DNA from: Micromonospora craniellae
Lineage (GTDB): Bacteria > Actinomycetota > Actinomycetes > Mycobacteriales > Micromonosporaceae
Direction of reading: 5' to 3'
DNA: 64,000 nucleotides
Assembly (NCBI RefSeq): GCF_014764405.1
Contig: NZ_CP061725.1
Span: forward strand, 2,418,001-2,482,000
Part shown: positions 23,608-32,752 of the stretch, one piece after another
Numbering within the stretch: the stretch's first letter is position 1
Layout: every line of letters starts with the position of its first letter
Notes under the pieces: model-generated
Seen by the model: only the letters and a program-made list of their open reading frames with translations
Told to the model about the DNA's origin: nothing
The model's database searches: none
Position numbers and translations under genes: made by a program

Positions 23608-25989
23608 TCAGGCCTTGATCGCCTCCGGACGCGGGTCCGCCGTGCCGGAGCCGTCGCTGTCGTGACCCTCGTCCATCGCCACGCTCTTGCGCTTGCTGAA
23701 CACCACCGCCCCAACGATGATCAAGGTCGCCACCACCGCGATACCGACCCGCAGGCCGACGTTGCGGTCGTCGCCGATGCTCCACGCCACCACGGCCGGC
23801 GCGATCAGCAGCGAGACCAGGTTCATCACCTTGAGCAGCGGGTTGATGGCCGGGCCGGCGGTGTCCTTGAACGGGTCGCCGACGGTGTCGCCGATGACGG
23901 TCGCGGCGTGTGCGTCGGAGCCCTTGCCACCGTACGCGCCGTCCTCGACCATCTTCTTGCTGTTGTCCCAGGCGCCGCCGGAGTTGGCCAGGAAGACCGC
24001 CATCAGCGTGCCCGCCCCGATCGCACCGGCCAGGTACGACGCCAGCGCGCCGGGACCGAGGCCGAAGCCGACCGCGATCGGTGCCAGGATCGCCAGCAGA
24101 CCCGGCGTCAGCAACTCGCGCTGCGCGTCCCGGGTGCAGATGTCGACCACCTTGCCGTACTCCGGCCGCTGGGTGCGGTCCATGATCCCGGGCAGCTCGC
24201 GGAACTGCCGGCGGACCTCCATCACCACGGCACCCGCCGAGCGGGAGACCGCGTTGATGGCCAGGCCGGAGAAGAGGAACACCACGGCCGCACCGATGAT
24301 CAGCCCGACCAGGTTCTGCGGGTTGGCCACGTTCAGCGCGTTGAGGATCTCGTCACCGACGTCGGTCACCCCGGCGTCGGCGTACGCGATGCGCAGCGTG
24401 TCGGTGTAGGAGCCGAACAGCGCGGTGGCGGCCAGCACGGCGGTGGCGATCGCGATGCCCTTGGTGATCGCCTTGGTGGTGTTGCCGACAGCGTCCAGCT
24501 CGGTGAGCGTCCGGGCGCCGTGCTCGTCGATGTCGCCGGACATCTCGGCCACGCCCTGGGCGTTGTCGGAGATCGGGCCGAAGGTGTCCATCGCGACGAT
24601 CACGCCGACGGTGGTCAGCAGACCGGTACCGGCCAGCGCCACGGCGAACAGCGACAGGGTGATCGAGCCGCCGCCCAGCAGGAAGGCACCGAAGACGCCG
24701 GCGGCGATGAGCAGCGCCGAGTAGACCGCCGACTCCAGGCCGACGCTGATGCCGGCCAGGATGACGGTGGCCGCGCCGGTCTGCGAGCTCTTGCCGATGT
24801 CCTGCACCGGACGGCGGTTGGTCTCGGTGAAGTAGCCGGTCAGCGCCTGGATGGCGGCAGCGAGCACGATACCGATGACGACGGCGCCGATGACCACGCC
24901 GCGCGGGCCGAACGGCGGGTCGCCGCCGTCCACACCGAGGGTGTCGCGCCAGTTGTCACCGAGCTGCGCCGCCCAGGACGGCTGCAGGTAGGCGAAGGCG
25001 GCCACCGCGACCAGCACCGCCGAGATCACCGCGGAGAGGTAGAAGGCCCGGTTGATCGCGGTCAGACCGTTGCGATCCGAGGCGCGCAGCCGGGTGATGA
25101 AGACGCCGATGATGGCAACGAGCACGCCGATCGTGGAGATGATCAGCGGGAGCACCAGGCCGTCGGTGCCGAACGCGGCGCGGCCCAGGATCAGCGCGGC
25201 GACCAGGGTGACCGCGTACGACTCGAACAGGTCGGCGGCCATGCCGGCGCAGTCGCCGACGTTGTCGCCCACGTTGTCGGCGATGGTGGCGGCGTTGCGC
25301 GGGTCGTCCTCGGGGATGCCCTGCTCGACCTTGCCGACCAGGTCGGCGCCGACGTCGGCCGCCTTGGTGAAGATGCCACCGCCGACCCGCATGAACATGG
25401 CCAGCAGGGCGGCACCGAAGCCGAAGCCCTCCAGCACCGTCGGCGCGTCACCCCGGAAGATCAGCACGACCAGCGCGGCACCGAAGAGGCCGAGGCCGAC
25501 GGTGAGGAAGCCGACCACGCCACCGGTCCGGAAGGCGATCTTCATGGCCGCTTCCCGGCCGCCTTCGCGTTCCCGGGCGGCGGCGGCCACGCGCAGGTTG
25601 GCGCGGGTGGCCAGCCACATGCCGGCGCCACCGATGAAGGCGCTGAACAGCGCGCCGACCACGAAGAAGAGCGAGCGCCCGATCTTCACCGCGGTCTCGT
25701 TGCCGTCGGTGTCGTGCACCGGCAGCAGGAACAGCAGGACCACGGCGATCACCACGAAGATCGCCAGAGTCCGGAACTGCCGGATCAGGTAGGCCGAGGC
25801 GCCCTCTTGCACGGCCCCGGAGATCTCCTGCATGTTGGTGGTGCCCTTGCCGGCGGCCAGCACGGTCTTCGTCAACGCGGCGGCGAAGGCGAGCGCGACC
25901 AACGCGATCACCGCGGCGATGACGACATACGTGACATTGGCTCCGGTTAGGGAGATCCCGCCGCCCTCGGCGGCCAAGGTGTCGGACAT
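23608..25989 (-). CDS. hppA: H+-translocating membrane pyrophosphatase, K+-independent type
   Basis: This membrane pump of about 793 residues with 16 predicted helices couples hydrolysis of pyrophosphate to H+ export. The substrate-binding motifs are DVGADLVGKVEQGIPEDDPR, then DNVGDNVGDCAGMAADLFE, and near the C-terminus NSKKMVEDGAYGGKGSDAH with GDTVGDPFKDTAGPA. The motif GNTTKA (K where K+-dependent enzymes have A) marks the K+-independent subgroup. I chose the ATG at 25989 because AGGAGG lies 6 bases before it. It is a single gene with its own terminator. An IS66-family element lies about 200 bases upstream. Confidence 0.95.
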   Translation of the reverse strand: MSDTLAAEGGGISLTGANVTYVVIAAVIALVALAFAAALTKTVLAAGKGTTNMQEISGAVQEGASAYLIRQFRTLAIFVVIAVVLLFLLPVHDTDGNETAVKIGRSLFFVVGALFSAFIGGAGMWLATRANLRVAAAAREREGGREAAMKIAFRTGGVVGFLTVGLGLFGAALVVLIFRGDAPTVLEGFGFGAALLAMFMRVGGGIFTKAADVGADLVGKVEQGIPEDDPRNAATIADNVGDNVGDCAGMAADLFESYAVTLVAALILGRAAFGTDGLVLPLIISTIGVLVAIIGVFITRLRASDRNGLTAINRAFYLSAVISAVLVAVAAFAYLQPSWAAQLGDNWRDTLGVDGGDPPFGPRGVVIGAVVIGIVLAAAIQALTGYFTETNRRPVQDIGKSSQTGAATVILAGISVGLESAVYSALLIAAGVFGAFLLGGGSITLSLFAVALAGTGLLTTVGVIVAMDTFGPISDNAQGVAEMSGDIDEHGARTLTELDAVGNTTKAITKGIAIATAVLAATALFGSYTDTLRIAYADAGVTDVGDEILNALNVANPQNLVGLIIGAAVVFLFSGLAINAVSRSAGAVVMEVRRQFRELPGIMDRTQRPEYGKVVDICTRDAQRELLTPGLLAILAPIAVGFGLGPGALASYLAGAIGAGTLMAVFLANSGGAWDNSKKMVEDGAYGGKGSDAHAATVIGDTVGDPFKDTAGPAINPLLKVMNLVSLLIAPAVVAWSIGDDRNVGLRVGIAVVATLIIVGAVVFSKRKSVAMDEGHDSDGSGTADPRPEAIKA

Positions 25990-26195
25990 CTGTGTCCTCC
26001 TGTGCCGAACAACGCACCGGCCGGTGCCTGTATGCGAATTCGCAAGTGCACGCCACCCACCCGGCAAAAACCTTCGACGGACGCCCATCTGCGCTGGCTG
26101 CCCGGTGGATCACTTGCTGACAACCCGGGTACTGTAGCCCTCCGCAGTGTTTGAGGTCACACCGAGGTGGCACCATCGGCCGATGATCTTCGTCG

Positions 26196-27693
26196 GTACG
26201 TATTCAGCTTGAGGTGAGTGGGGGGCCGGTTGTCCACTCTGGTCGATCGGCTGACATGATCATGGGGTGTCGTCCGTCCCGCAGGTCCCGCTCTCGTACG
26301 AGGATCTGGTCGCGATGCTGGTTGAGCTGCGGGAACGGGTTGATCGGTTGGAAGCCGAGAACGCTGAACTGAAACGCCGGTTGGGGATGAACTCCTCGAA
26401 CTCGTCGAAGCCTCCCTCGTCGGACGGTCCGGGCCGTCCGGCCCGGCAGCCGGGTAAAGGCAGTGGGCGGCGGCGGGGCAAGCAGCCGGGAGCGCCGGGA
26501 TGGACCCTCGAACTGGTCGCGGATCCGGATGAGGTCATCGAGCACCGGCCACAGCGGTGTGGCCATCCGGGTTGTGGGGCTCCGCTGGGTGATGGGCGTG
26601 AGTACGGGCGGCAGCGCCGGCAGGTGATCGAGCTGCCCGAGCGGCGGTCGGTGGTCGTTGAGCACCAACTGGTCGCGGTTGAGTGCGGCGGGTGCGGGCA
26701 GGTCAGCGAGCCGGTGGCACCCGGCGGGGTGTCCGGGCGGGTGCAGTACGGCGTCGGTGTCAAGGCCGCCGTCGTCTACGCGCGGGCCGTCCAGTTCCTG
26801 CCCTTCGCCCGGGCCGCCGCGCTGTTGGGTGATCTGCTCGGGGTGCGGGTGTCGACCGGGTTCGTGCACCAGGTGGTCGGTGAGGCGGCCCGCAGGCTCG
26901 GGCCGTTCGTGTCCCGCACGGCCGCGTTGCTGCACGTCCAGCAGGTGCTGCACGCCGATGAGACCCCGGCAAGGGTCGACGGCGGCTTCAAGTACGTGCA
27001 CGTGGCCTGCACCCCTGAGCTGACCTTGTTCCACGTCGGCGGCCGCAGCAAGGCCGACATCGACGCCGGGAAGGTCCTGCCCGGGTTCACCGGCACCCTC
27101 GTGCGTGACGGCTACGCCGCCTACCGCCACCTGGCCGACGCCGATCACGCCTGGTGCGGAGCACATCTGATCCGCGATCTGCGCGGCGTGCACGAGTCCG
27201 ACCCGGCCGGCCAGCAGTGGGCCGAGGTGATGGCGCAAACCCTGCTGATGGCCAAGAAGATGACCGAGCAGGCCGTCACCGCGGGCCGGGACGCACTGTC
27301 AGCCGACGAGATCAGTCACATCCGTGCCTGTTACGCCGGGGCCCTCGCTTACGGCCGCCAGCAGAACCCGCCCGATCGTGACGGCAAGCCGTCACGAGCC
27401 GGCACGCTGGTCGAACGCTTCACCGCCCACCGCGACATGATCCTACGGTTCACCGTCGATCTGGCCGTGCCCTTCACCAACAACCAGGCCGAACGCGATC
27501 TCCGCCCGGTCAAACTCCAACAGAAGATCTCCGCGACCTGGCGCACCCTGCAAGGCCTGGCCGACTTCGCCACCCTACGGTCCTACCTGTCCACCGCCAC
27601 CAAACACGGCAAAGACGCCCTCGACGTGCTCGAACAACTCTTCACCACCGGACCATGGCTACCGGAACCGGCAATATCAAGCTGAATACGTAC
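26196..27693 (+). mobile_element. IS66-family insertion sequence, intact
   Basis: This 1498-bp element has perfect 17-bp terminal inverted repeats (GTACGTATTCAGCTTGA at 26196-26212, its complement at 27677-27693). It is flanked by the exact 8-bp repeat CTTCGTCG at 26188-26195 and 27694-27701, the duplication size expected for IS66. It carries a single transposase gene, so it is of the simple IS66 subgroup without tnpA/tnpB helpers. The perfect ends point to a recent insertion in the intergenic DNA between hppA and the anti-sigma genes. Confidence 0.93.
26267..27685 (+). CDS. IS66-family transposase
   Basis: This is a 472-residue transposase. It has an N-terminal leucine-zipper-like coil (MLVELRERVDRLEAENAEL), the NSSNSSKPPSSDG motif, a zinc-binding region (RCGHPGCG, then VECGGCGQV), and the catalytic DDE residues in VLHADETPA, LVRDGYAAY and NNQAERDLRPVK. 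The C-terminal tail (FATLRSYLSTATKHGKDALD) is the short IS66 C-terminal domain. The start is GTG at 26267. The ORF is intact and, with perfect inverted repeats, is likely active. Confidence 0.93.
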   Translation: MSSVPQVPLSYEDLVAMLVELRERVDRLEAENAELKRRLGMNSSNSSKPPSSDGPGRPARQPGKGSGRRRGKQPGAPGWTLELVADPDEVIEHRPQRCGHPGCGAPLGDGREYGRQRRQVIELPERRSVVVEHQLVAVECGGCGQVSEPVAPGGVSGRVQYGVGVKAAVVYARAVQFLPFARAAALLGDLLGVRVSTGFVHQVVGEAARRLGPFVSRTAALLHVQQVLHADETPARVDGGFKYVHVACTPELTLFHVGGRSKADIDAGKVLPGFTGTLVRDGYAAYRHLADADHAWCGAHLIRDLRGVHESDPAGQQWAEVMAQTLLMAKKMTEQAVTAGRDALSADEISHIRACYAGALAYGRQQNPPDRDGKPSRAGTLVERFTAHRDMILRFTVDLAVPFTNNQAERDLRPVKLQQKISATWRTLQGLADFATLRSYLSTATKHGKDALDVLEQLFTTGPWLPEPAISS

Positions 27694-27747
27694 CTTCGTC
27701 GCTGTGTTATGAAACCAAATCTGATATAGGAACGGGTCCATGCCATT

Positions 27748-27781
27748 GGGTTCGCATTCCCAGGCGTGGGAATGCGAACCC
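27748..27781 (-). terminator. Terminator after the anti-sigma gene
   Basis: Perfect 15-bp arms (27748-27762 and 27767-27781) with a 4-base loop lie 56 bases after the stop of the gene at 27838 on the minus strand. It separates that operon from the inserted IS66 element. Confidence 0.75.
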
Positions 27782-27837
27782 GATGATTCGACGACACGGC
27801 GCTACGAATGCCGCAATTCGCGGACGGCACGACACGA

Positions 27838-28272
27838 TCAGCGACCGACCGGCCAGACCATCCGCACCTCGGTGCCGACGCCCTCGTCGACCGGCCGCAC
27901 CTGAAGGTCCTCAACGAAGCCCGCGAGCAGGGCGAACCCGACGCCGGTGGTGAGGTCGTCCTCGTTGAGGGACTCGTTGGCCAACTGGTCGGCGTCCAGC
28001 GCGGCGAGACCGATGCTCGCCTCGATCGGCGCCCGGTCCACCACCCGGACCGCGTACGACCCGGAGTCGGACATCTCGACCAGCACCGAATCGGGCACAC
28101 CGTACTGGCGGTGCAGGGCGACCGCACGGGTGCACGCCTCACCGATGGCCAGGCGTACCTCGTCGAGCAGCTCCTCGCGGACCCCGGCCCGGCGGGCCAC
28201 CGCGACGCCGACCAGGCGGGCGGTGCGCACGTGCACCGGCGCCGGGGAGAAGGAGAGCCGGACCGTCGCCAT
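27838..28272 (-). CDS. RsbW-like anti-sigma regulatory factor (HATPase)
   Basis: This 144-residue protein has the GHKL/HATPase_c_2 fold of RsbW-type serine kinases. The N-box is LDEVRLAIGEACTRAV (E and A/C positions in place of the usual E-x-x-x-N), followed by YAVRVVDRAP and a G-box region GVGFALLAGFVEDLQV. Some ATP-binding residues look changed, so kinase activity is uncertain. The ATG overlaps the stop of the bldG-like gene (TGATG), so antagonist and anti-sigma factor are made together. In Streptomyces the gene next to bldG plays this partner role (ApgA). Confidence 0.85.
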   Translation of the reverse strand: MATVRLSFSPAPVHVRTARLVGVAVARRAGVREELLDEVRLAIGEACTRAVALHRQYGVPDSVLVEMSDSGSYAVRVVDRAPIEASIGLAALDADQLANESLNEDDLTTGVGFALLAGFVEDLQVRPVDEGVGTEVRMVWPVGR

Positions 28273-28613
28273 CACGCGCCGGTACCGGTCGCCGCTTCGA
28301 CCGTGGGATGGAGCGGGAAGACCTGGTCCAGCGCGGTGATCCGGAAGATCTTGAGCAGTGGCTCCTTGTCGCAGACCAGCGAGAAGGTGCCGTCGGCGGT
28401 CCGCAGTCGCTTGAGCGCGCCGACCAGCACACCCAGCCCGGTGGAGTCGAGGAAGTCCACCCGGCCGAGGTCGACCACCACGTGCCGGGCCCCGGCGTCG
28501 ATCAACTCCAGAAGACGCTCACGCAGCCGGGGAGCGGTGTAGACGTCCACCTCACCACCGACCTCGAGCACCGTGTGCTCCTCCACCGTGCGGGTCGCCA
28601 GCGACAGCTCCAT
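28272..28613 (-). CDS. bldG: BldG-like anti-sigma factor antagonist (STAS domain)
   Basis: This 113-residue STAS protein is very close to BldG. It begins MELSLATRTVEEHTVLEVGG, followed by EVDVYTAPRLRERL and the phosphorylation loop VDFLDSTGLGVLVGALKRLR, where the Ser of DST is the site modified by a partner kinase. It ends with LLKIFRITALDQVFPLHPTV. BldG controls development and antibiotic production in Streptomyces by partner switching. The ATG at 28613 has GGGAGGACC upstream. It is divergent from the helicase gene, with a 129-base gap that should contain both promoters. Confidence 0.92.
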   Translation of the reverse strand: MELSLATRTVEEHTVLEVGGEVDVYTAPRLRERLLELIDAGARHVVVDLGRVDFLDSTGLGVLVGALKRLRTADGTFSLVCDKEPLLKIFRITALDQVFPLHPTVEAATGTGA

Positions 28614-28742
28614 CGGTCCTCCCTCGCGCAGCCGTAAGCTCTCTGGCATCTAACCATTACCCCCGTCGACGCCTGACGACTCACGGGCGAGGTCCCGACC
28701 TGCAGACGCGACGATTTCCCATTTCCGAACACCAGTGCGAGA

Positions 28743-31184
28743 GTGCAGATCGTGACCTCGGCAGCGCCCGTATCCGCCGGCAGCGGCCCGGAACGAACGC
28801 CGGGACCGCCGCCGGGCGAGCTGCTGCGCCGACTGCGCCAGCGGCACGCCACCGACCCGATCACCCACGTCGAGCGGGTACCGCCGCGCTCCGGGATCGC
28901 GGTGCCGTGGCCGGCCTGGGCACCCGAGGAACTGCGTGCCGCGTACGCCCGGCGTGGGGTGACGGCGCCCTGGCGACACCAGGCCGAGGCGGCCGACCTC
29001 GCGTACGACCGGCGGCACGTCGTGGTGGCCACCGGCACCGCGTCCGGCAAGTCGATGGCGTACCAGATGCCCGCGCTGGCCACCCTGCTCGCCGACCCGC
29101 GCGCCACGGTTCTCTACCTGGCCCCCACCAAGGCGCTCGCCGCCGACCAGCTACGCGCCGTCGCCACGTTGGAGATCGAGGGCGTACGAGCGTCCTGCTA
29201 CGACGGTGACACCCCGCGCGCGGAACGGGAGTGGATCCGTCGGCACTCCCGGTTCGTGCTGACCAACCCGGACATGCTGCACCACGGCATCCTGCCCGGC
29301 CACGCCCAGTGGTCGGGGTTCCTGCGCCGGTTGGCGTACGTGGTGGTCGACGAGTGCCACGTCTACCGGGGCGTGTTCGGCTCGCACGTCGCCCACGTAC
29401 TACGCCGGCTGCGGCGGCAGTGCGCCCGCTACCGCCCCGCCACGGGCGACCCCGGCCCGACGTTCGTGCTCGCCTCGGCCACCTCCGGCGACCCCGCCGC
29501 CGCAGCCGGGCGGCTGACCGGCCTGCCCGTGGCGGCGGTCACCGAGGACACCTCGCCGAGGGCCGGGGTGACCTTCGCGCTCTGGGAGCCGCCGCTGCTC
29601 CCGCCCGACCCGTCCGCGATCCCCTCCCCCCGCCCGGCACCCGTCGACTCCACTCCCGGTGGCGCGTCTTCCGGCGGGCCGGCCCATCAGGCGACCGATC
29701 TCACCCAGGTCCGGCGGTCGGCGTTGCGGGAGACCGCCGACCTGCTCGCCGACACCGTCGCCGCCGGCGTACGCACCCTGGCCTTCGTCCGGTCCCGCCG
29801 CGGTGCCGAGGTGGTCGCCACCAGCACCCGGCGCAACCTCGACGAGGCGGTCCCCGGGCTGGGCGACCGGGTCGCCGCGTACCGGGCCGGCTACCTGCGC
29901 GAGGAACGCCGGGAGCTGGAACGCGCGCTGCTGCACGGTGACCTGCTCGGGCTCGCCTCGACCAACGCCCTGGAGCTGGGCGTCGACCTGATCGGTCTGG
30001 ACGCGGTGCTGATCTGCGGATACCCGGGCACCCGGGCGTCACTGTGGCAGCAGGCCGGGCGGGCCGGGCGATCCGGCCAGGAGGCGCTCGCCGTGCTGAT
30101 CGCCCGGGACGACCCGCTCGACACCTACCTGGTGCACCATCCAGAGGCGGTGTTCGGGGCACCGGTGGAGGCCACCGTGCTCGACCCGGCGAACGCGTAC
30201 GTGCTCGGGCCGCAGTTGGCCTGCGCGGCGGCCGAAGCCCCGCTGACCGATGCCGATCTGGCACTGTTCGGTGACGGCGCGAAGGAGACGGTCGCGACGC
30301 TGGTCGAGGCGGGTGCGCTGCGGCAGCGGCCGACCGGCTGGTACTGGCGGCACCGGGAGCGGCCCGAGGTCGACCTGCGCGGCGACGGCGGCGCACCGGT
30401 CTGCGTGGTGGAGTCGGCGACCGGCCGGCTGCTCGGCACGGTCGACGGCGGTTCGGCGCACTTCCTGCTGCACTCCGGCGCGGTCTACCTGCACCAGGGC
30501 GTGTCGTACGTGGTCGACACGCTCGACCTCGACGACGGGTGCGCGCTGGTGCACCCCGAGGAGCCGGACTGGTCCACCCACGCGCGGGACGTCACCTCGC
30601 TGTCGGTGGTGTCGGTGCGCTCGTACGTCGACGCCGGACCGGTCGGACTGTTCCTCGGCGAAGTGGACGTCACCAGCCAGGTGGTGTCGTACCAGCGGCG
30701 GCGGATCGCCACCGGTGAGGTGATCGACACCCGCCCGCTGGACCTGCCGGCGCGGGAGCTGCGTACCGTCGCGGTCTGGTTCACCCTCTCCCCCGAGTCG
30801 CTGGCGGCGGCCGGAGTGGACCCGGCCGACGTGCCGGGCGGGCTGCATGCCGCCGAACACGCCGCGATCGGGCTGCTACCGCTGGTGGCCACCTGTGACC
30901 GGTGGGACATCGGCGGGTTGTCCACGGCGGTGCACCCGGACACCCAGGCCCCGACGGTCTTCGTCTACGACGGTCACCCCGGCGGCGCGGGCTTCGCCGA
31001 GCGGGCGTACGGCATGGCCTCGTCCTGGCTGCGCGCCACCCGGGACGCGATCGTCGAATGCGGCTGCGAGTACGGCTGCCCCTCCTGCGTCCAGTCGCCG
31101 AAGTGCGGCAACGGCAACAACCCGTTGTCCAAGCCGGACGCGATCAGGGTGTTGGACGTGGTGCTGGCGAACCTGCCGGAATGA
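28743..31184 (+). CDS. MrfA/YprA-family ATP-dependent helicase with DUF1998
   Basis: This 813-residue superfamily 2 helicase has Q-like motif PWRHQAEA, Walker A VATGTASGKS (near residues 95-104), LAPTKALAADQ, TNPDMLH, the DEAH-type box VVDECHVYRG, and motif VI QQAGRAGRSGQ. The C-terminal DUF1998 domain ends in four cysteines (CGCEYGCPSCVQSPKCG), the metal site of MrfA. In Bacillus MrfA repairs mitomycin C damage. It corresponds in position to Rv3649 of M. tuberculosis, beside the tad genes (the helicase/secretion neighbourhood). The start is GTG 28743 or GTG 28752. Confidence 0.92.
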   Translation: MQIVTSAAPVSAGSGPERTPGPPPGELLRRLRQRHATDPITHVERVPPRSGIAVPWPAWAPEELRAAYARRGVTAPWRHQAEAADLAYDRRHVVVATGTASGKSMAYQMPALATLLADPRATVLYLAPTKALAADQLRAVATLEIEGVRASCYDGDTPRAEREWIRRHSRFVLTNPDMLHHGILPGHAQWSGFLRRLAYVVVDECHVYRGVFGSHVAHVLRRLRRQCARYRPATGDPGPTFVLASATSGDPAAAAGRLTGLPVAAVTEDTSPRAGVTFALWEPPLLPPDPSAIPSPRPAPVDSTPGGASSGGPAHQATDLTQVRRSALRETADLLADTVAAGVRTLAFVRSRRGAEVVATSTRRNLDEAVPGLGDRVAAYRAGYLREERRELERALLHGDLLGLASTNALELGVDLIGLDAVLICGYPGTRASLWQQAGRAGRSGQEALAVLIARDDPLDTYLVHHPEAVFGAPVEATVLDPANAYVLGPQLACAAAEAPLTDADLALFGDGAKETVATLVEAGALRQRPTGWYWRHRERPEVDLRGDGGAPVCVVESATGRLLGTVDGGSAHFLLHSGAVYLHQGVSYVVDTLDLDDGCALVHPEEPDWSTHARDVTSLSVVSVRSYVDAGPVGLFLGEVDVTSQVVSYQRRRIATGEVIDTRPLDLPARELRTVAVWFTLSPESLAAAGVDPADVPGGLHAAEHAAIGLLPLVATCDRWDIGGLSTAVHPDTQAPTVFVYDGHPGGAGFAERAYGMASSWLRATRDAIVECGCEYGCPSCVQSPKCGNGNNPLSKPDAIRVLDVVLANLPE

Positions 31185-31225
31185 GCGGGCAGGCATGAGA
31201 TCCGGTCGCTCCGGGCATTGATGGA

Positions 31226-31239
31226 TGGGAGCGCTTCCA
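31226..31239. promoter_or_regulatory. CebR/LacI-type palindrome
   Basis: TGGGAGCGCTTCCA matches 13 of 14 bases of TGGGAGCGCTCCCA, the site bound by the LacI-family repressor CebR in streptomycetes. The symmetry extends outwards (GATGG...CCATC). It lies 55-68 bases before the GTG of the small gene at 31294. No LacI-family gene is in the window. Confidence 0.4.
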
Positions 31240-31293
31240 TCGAGCGCCATGACCATCATTCCGTCGTCGCCGCCGTCACATGGAGGAGGAGCC

Positions 31294-31500
31294 GTGGCCG
31301 ACACCATCGCCGAGACCGTTGAGCTGCTCTACACCATCGATCAGGAGAAGCTCGACATCGACCAGCAGATCGCCCTCGGTACGGCGCTCGCCACCCTGGC
31401 CCAGGCCGAGCGGCTGGACCAGATCAACGAGCGCCTCCGCACCATCCACCAGCTCCTCACCACCTGGACCCACCGGTCGACTGTCGACGGCGTCCGCTGA
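31294..31500 (+). CDS. Small conserved helical protein
   Basis: This 68-residue protein (VADTIAETVELLYTIDQEKL...) is predicted to be two or three helices rich in Leu, Gln and Glu, with no signal peptide. GTG at 31294 is the chosen start, because GGAGGAGGAGCC precedes it. In-frame codons upstream would include the operator-like palindrome. I do not recognise the family. It lies 72 bases before the LURP-one-like gene on the same strand, so the two may share a promoter. Confidence 0.55.
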   Translation: MADTIAETVELLYTIDQEKLDIDQQIALGTALATLAQAERLDQINERLRTIHQLLTTWTHRSTVDGVR

Positions 31501-31571
31501 CCTGACACTCAGCGCCGGGCCGCTTGCCGAGCTGTGCGACACTCCGGCGCACCACGGTCGAGGAGATTCTC

Positions 31572-32150
31572 ATGCAGCTCGATAGCTTGCAGGCGCAGCG
31601 CCAGTTCCACATCCGCCAGCGGTTACGTTTCATGGTCAACCAGTACGAGGTGCACAGCGTCGCGCCGGACGGCTCCGAGGGCGGCCTGCTCGCCTTCGCG
31701 CAGCAGAAACGGCTGGCCTTCAAGGAACAGGTGACCATCTACGCCGACGACTCCAAGCAGCAGCCGCTGCTCGGGTTCAAGGCCCGCCAGCGCATCGACC
31801 TCGGCGCCACGTACGACGTCACCGACCACGCCGGCGCCCCGATCGGCCTGTTCCGCAAGGACTTCGCGCAGTCGCTGCTCCGCTCGACCTGGCACGTCGA
31901 GCAGGCCGGCCTGCCGAACGTCGTCGGCCAGGAGCGCAGCATGCCGGTGGCGGTGCTGCGCCGCTTCGCCGAGTCGCTGTCCTGGCTGCCGTACCACTTC
32001 GACTTCGTCGCCGACGGCCAGCCGATCTTCTCTGTGGTGAAGAAGTGGGGCCTGCGTGACCGCTACGTCGTGGAGATCCACAACCCGCAGATCGACCGCC
32101 GCCTGGTGATCGCCATGGCGATCGCACTCGACGCGCTCCAGGGCCGCTGA
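31572..32150 (+). CDS. LURP-one-related (Tubby-like fold) protein
   Basis: This 192-residue protein shows the beta-rich LURP-one/DUF567 pattern: RQRLRFMVNQYEVH, FKEQVTIYADDSKQQPLLGF, YDVTDHAGAPIGLFRKDF and SWLPYHFDFVADGQPIFSV. Tubby-like C-terminal proteins bind membrane phospholipids or act as scramblase-like proteins in other organisms. The bacterial role is unknown. The ATG at 31572 has GAGGAG upstream. It ends before a convergent terminator at 32221. Confidence 0.75.
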   Translation: MQLDSLQAQRQFHIRQRLRFMVNQYEVHSVAPDGSEGGLLAFAQQKRLAFKEQVTIYADDSKQQPLLGFKARQRIDLGATYDVTDHAGAPIGLFRKDFAQSLLRSTWHVEQAGLPNVVGQERSMPVAVLRRFAESLSWLPYHFDFVADGQPIFSVVKKWGLRDRYVVEIHNPQIDRRLVIAMAIALDALQGR

Positions 32151-32220
32151 CCTCGTCGTCACTGACCTCGTCGGTCACTTACCTGGTCGTCGCTGACCTC
32201 GTCGTCTCTCGACGCCCGGG

Positions 32221-32254
32221 AGCCGGTTCGCCGCACGCCGGTGGCGAACCGGCT
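32221..32254. terminator. Terminator between convergent genes
   Basis: 12-bp arms AGCCGGTTCGCC (32221-32232) and its complement (32243-32254) with a 10-base loop lie between the LURP-one-like gene (plus) and the TadE-like gene (minus). It can serve both. Confidence 0.7.
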
Positions 32255-32341
32255 GCCCGTCCGCACCGGCCCGCTCTCGGCGTGTCCCGCCCGCACCGTG
32301 CCTGCTTCCGGCACCTCCCGCCCGCTCGGCGCGGGATCCGA

Positions 32342-32752
32342 TCATCCGCGCATCGGGCCTGCCCGGGAGGTGGCCGTGGCGACGCGCGAGATCCCGGGCA
32401 CCGGACGCACCGCCACCTCGGCGGTGACCACCACGTCGATCCCGTCGACCTGACACCGGACCAGCCTGGCGCCGTTGGCGGCGACGAGTTCGGCGGCTCG
32501 GGCACACGTCTGCGACTCGTCGTGCAGCGCCCGGCCCGCTCCGGCGAGCGCACCGAAGTCGGCCGCGACCCGCGCCTGCTGACGCGCCACCCGCGCGCTC
32601 CCGACCCCCGCGCCGAAGATCCCACTGAGCACGAAGATCAGCCCGACCGCCAGCAGGCAGATCGTCGCCCCGCCTCGGTCACGCCCGCCGGCTCGCCGTC
32701 GGCACCGAGACGCCCCACCGGTGAGGCGGTTCCGGCGTCGGGCGACGGTCAT
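32342..32752 (-). CDS. Rv3654c-family TadE-like protein
   Basis: This 136-residue protein has an Arg-rich cytoplasmic N-terminus (RDRGGATICLLAVG), one membrane helix (residues ~31-52) and an outer domain with two Cys (CARAAE, RCQVDG). The R-x-RG-x-AT start followed by the helix, and its place as the last gene of the tad operon, match the Rv3654c-like proteins, probably minor pseudopilins or secreted pilus-associated proteins. The ATG overlaps the stop of the frameshifted TadE gene. Confidence 0.78.
   Translation of the reverse strand: MTVARRRNRLTGGASRCRRRAGGRDRGGATICLLAVGLIFVLSGIFGAGVGSARVARQQARVAADFGALAGAGRALHDESQTCARAAELVAANGARLVRCQVDGIDVVVTAEVAVRPVPGISRVATATSRAGPMRG

Noticed and set aside
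23221..25950. Long plus-strand open frame opposite hppA
   Set aside because: Antisense shadow rich in Arg, Gly, His and Asp; hppA is certain on the other strand.
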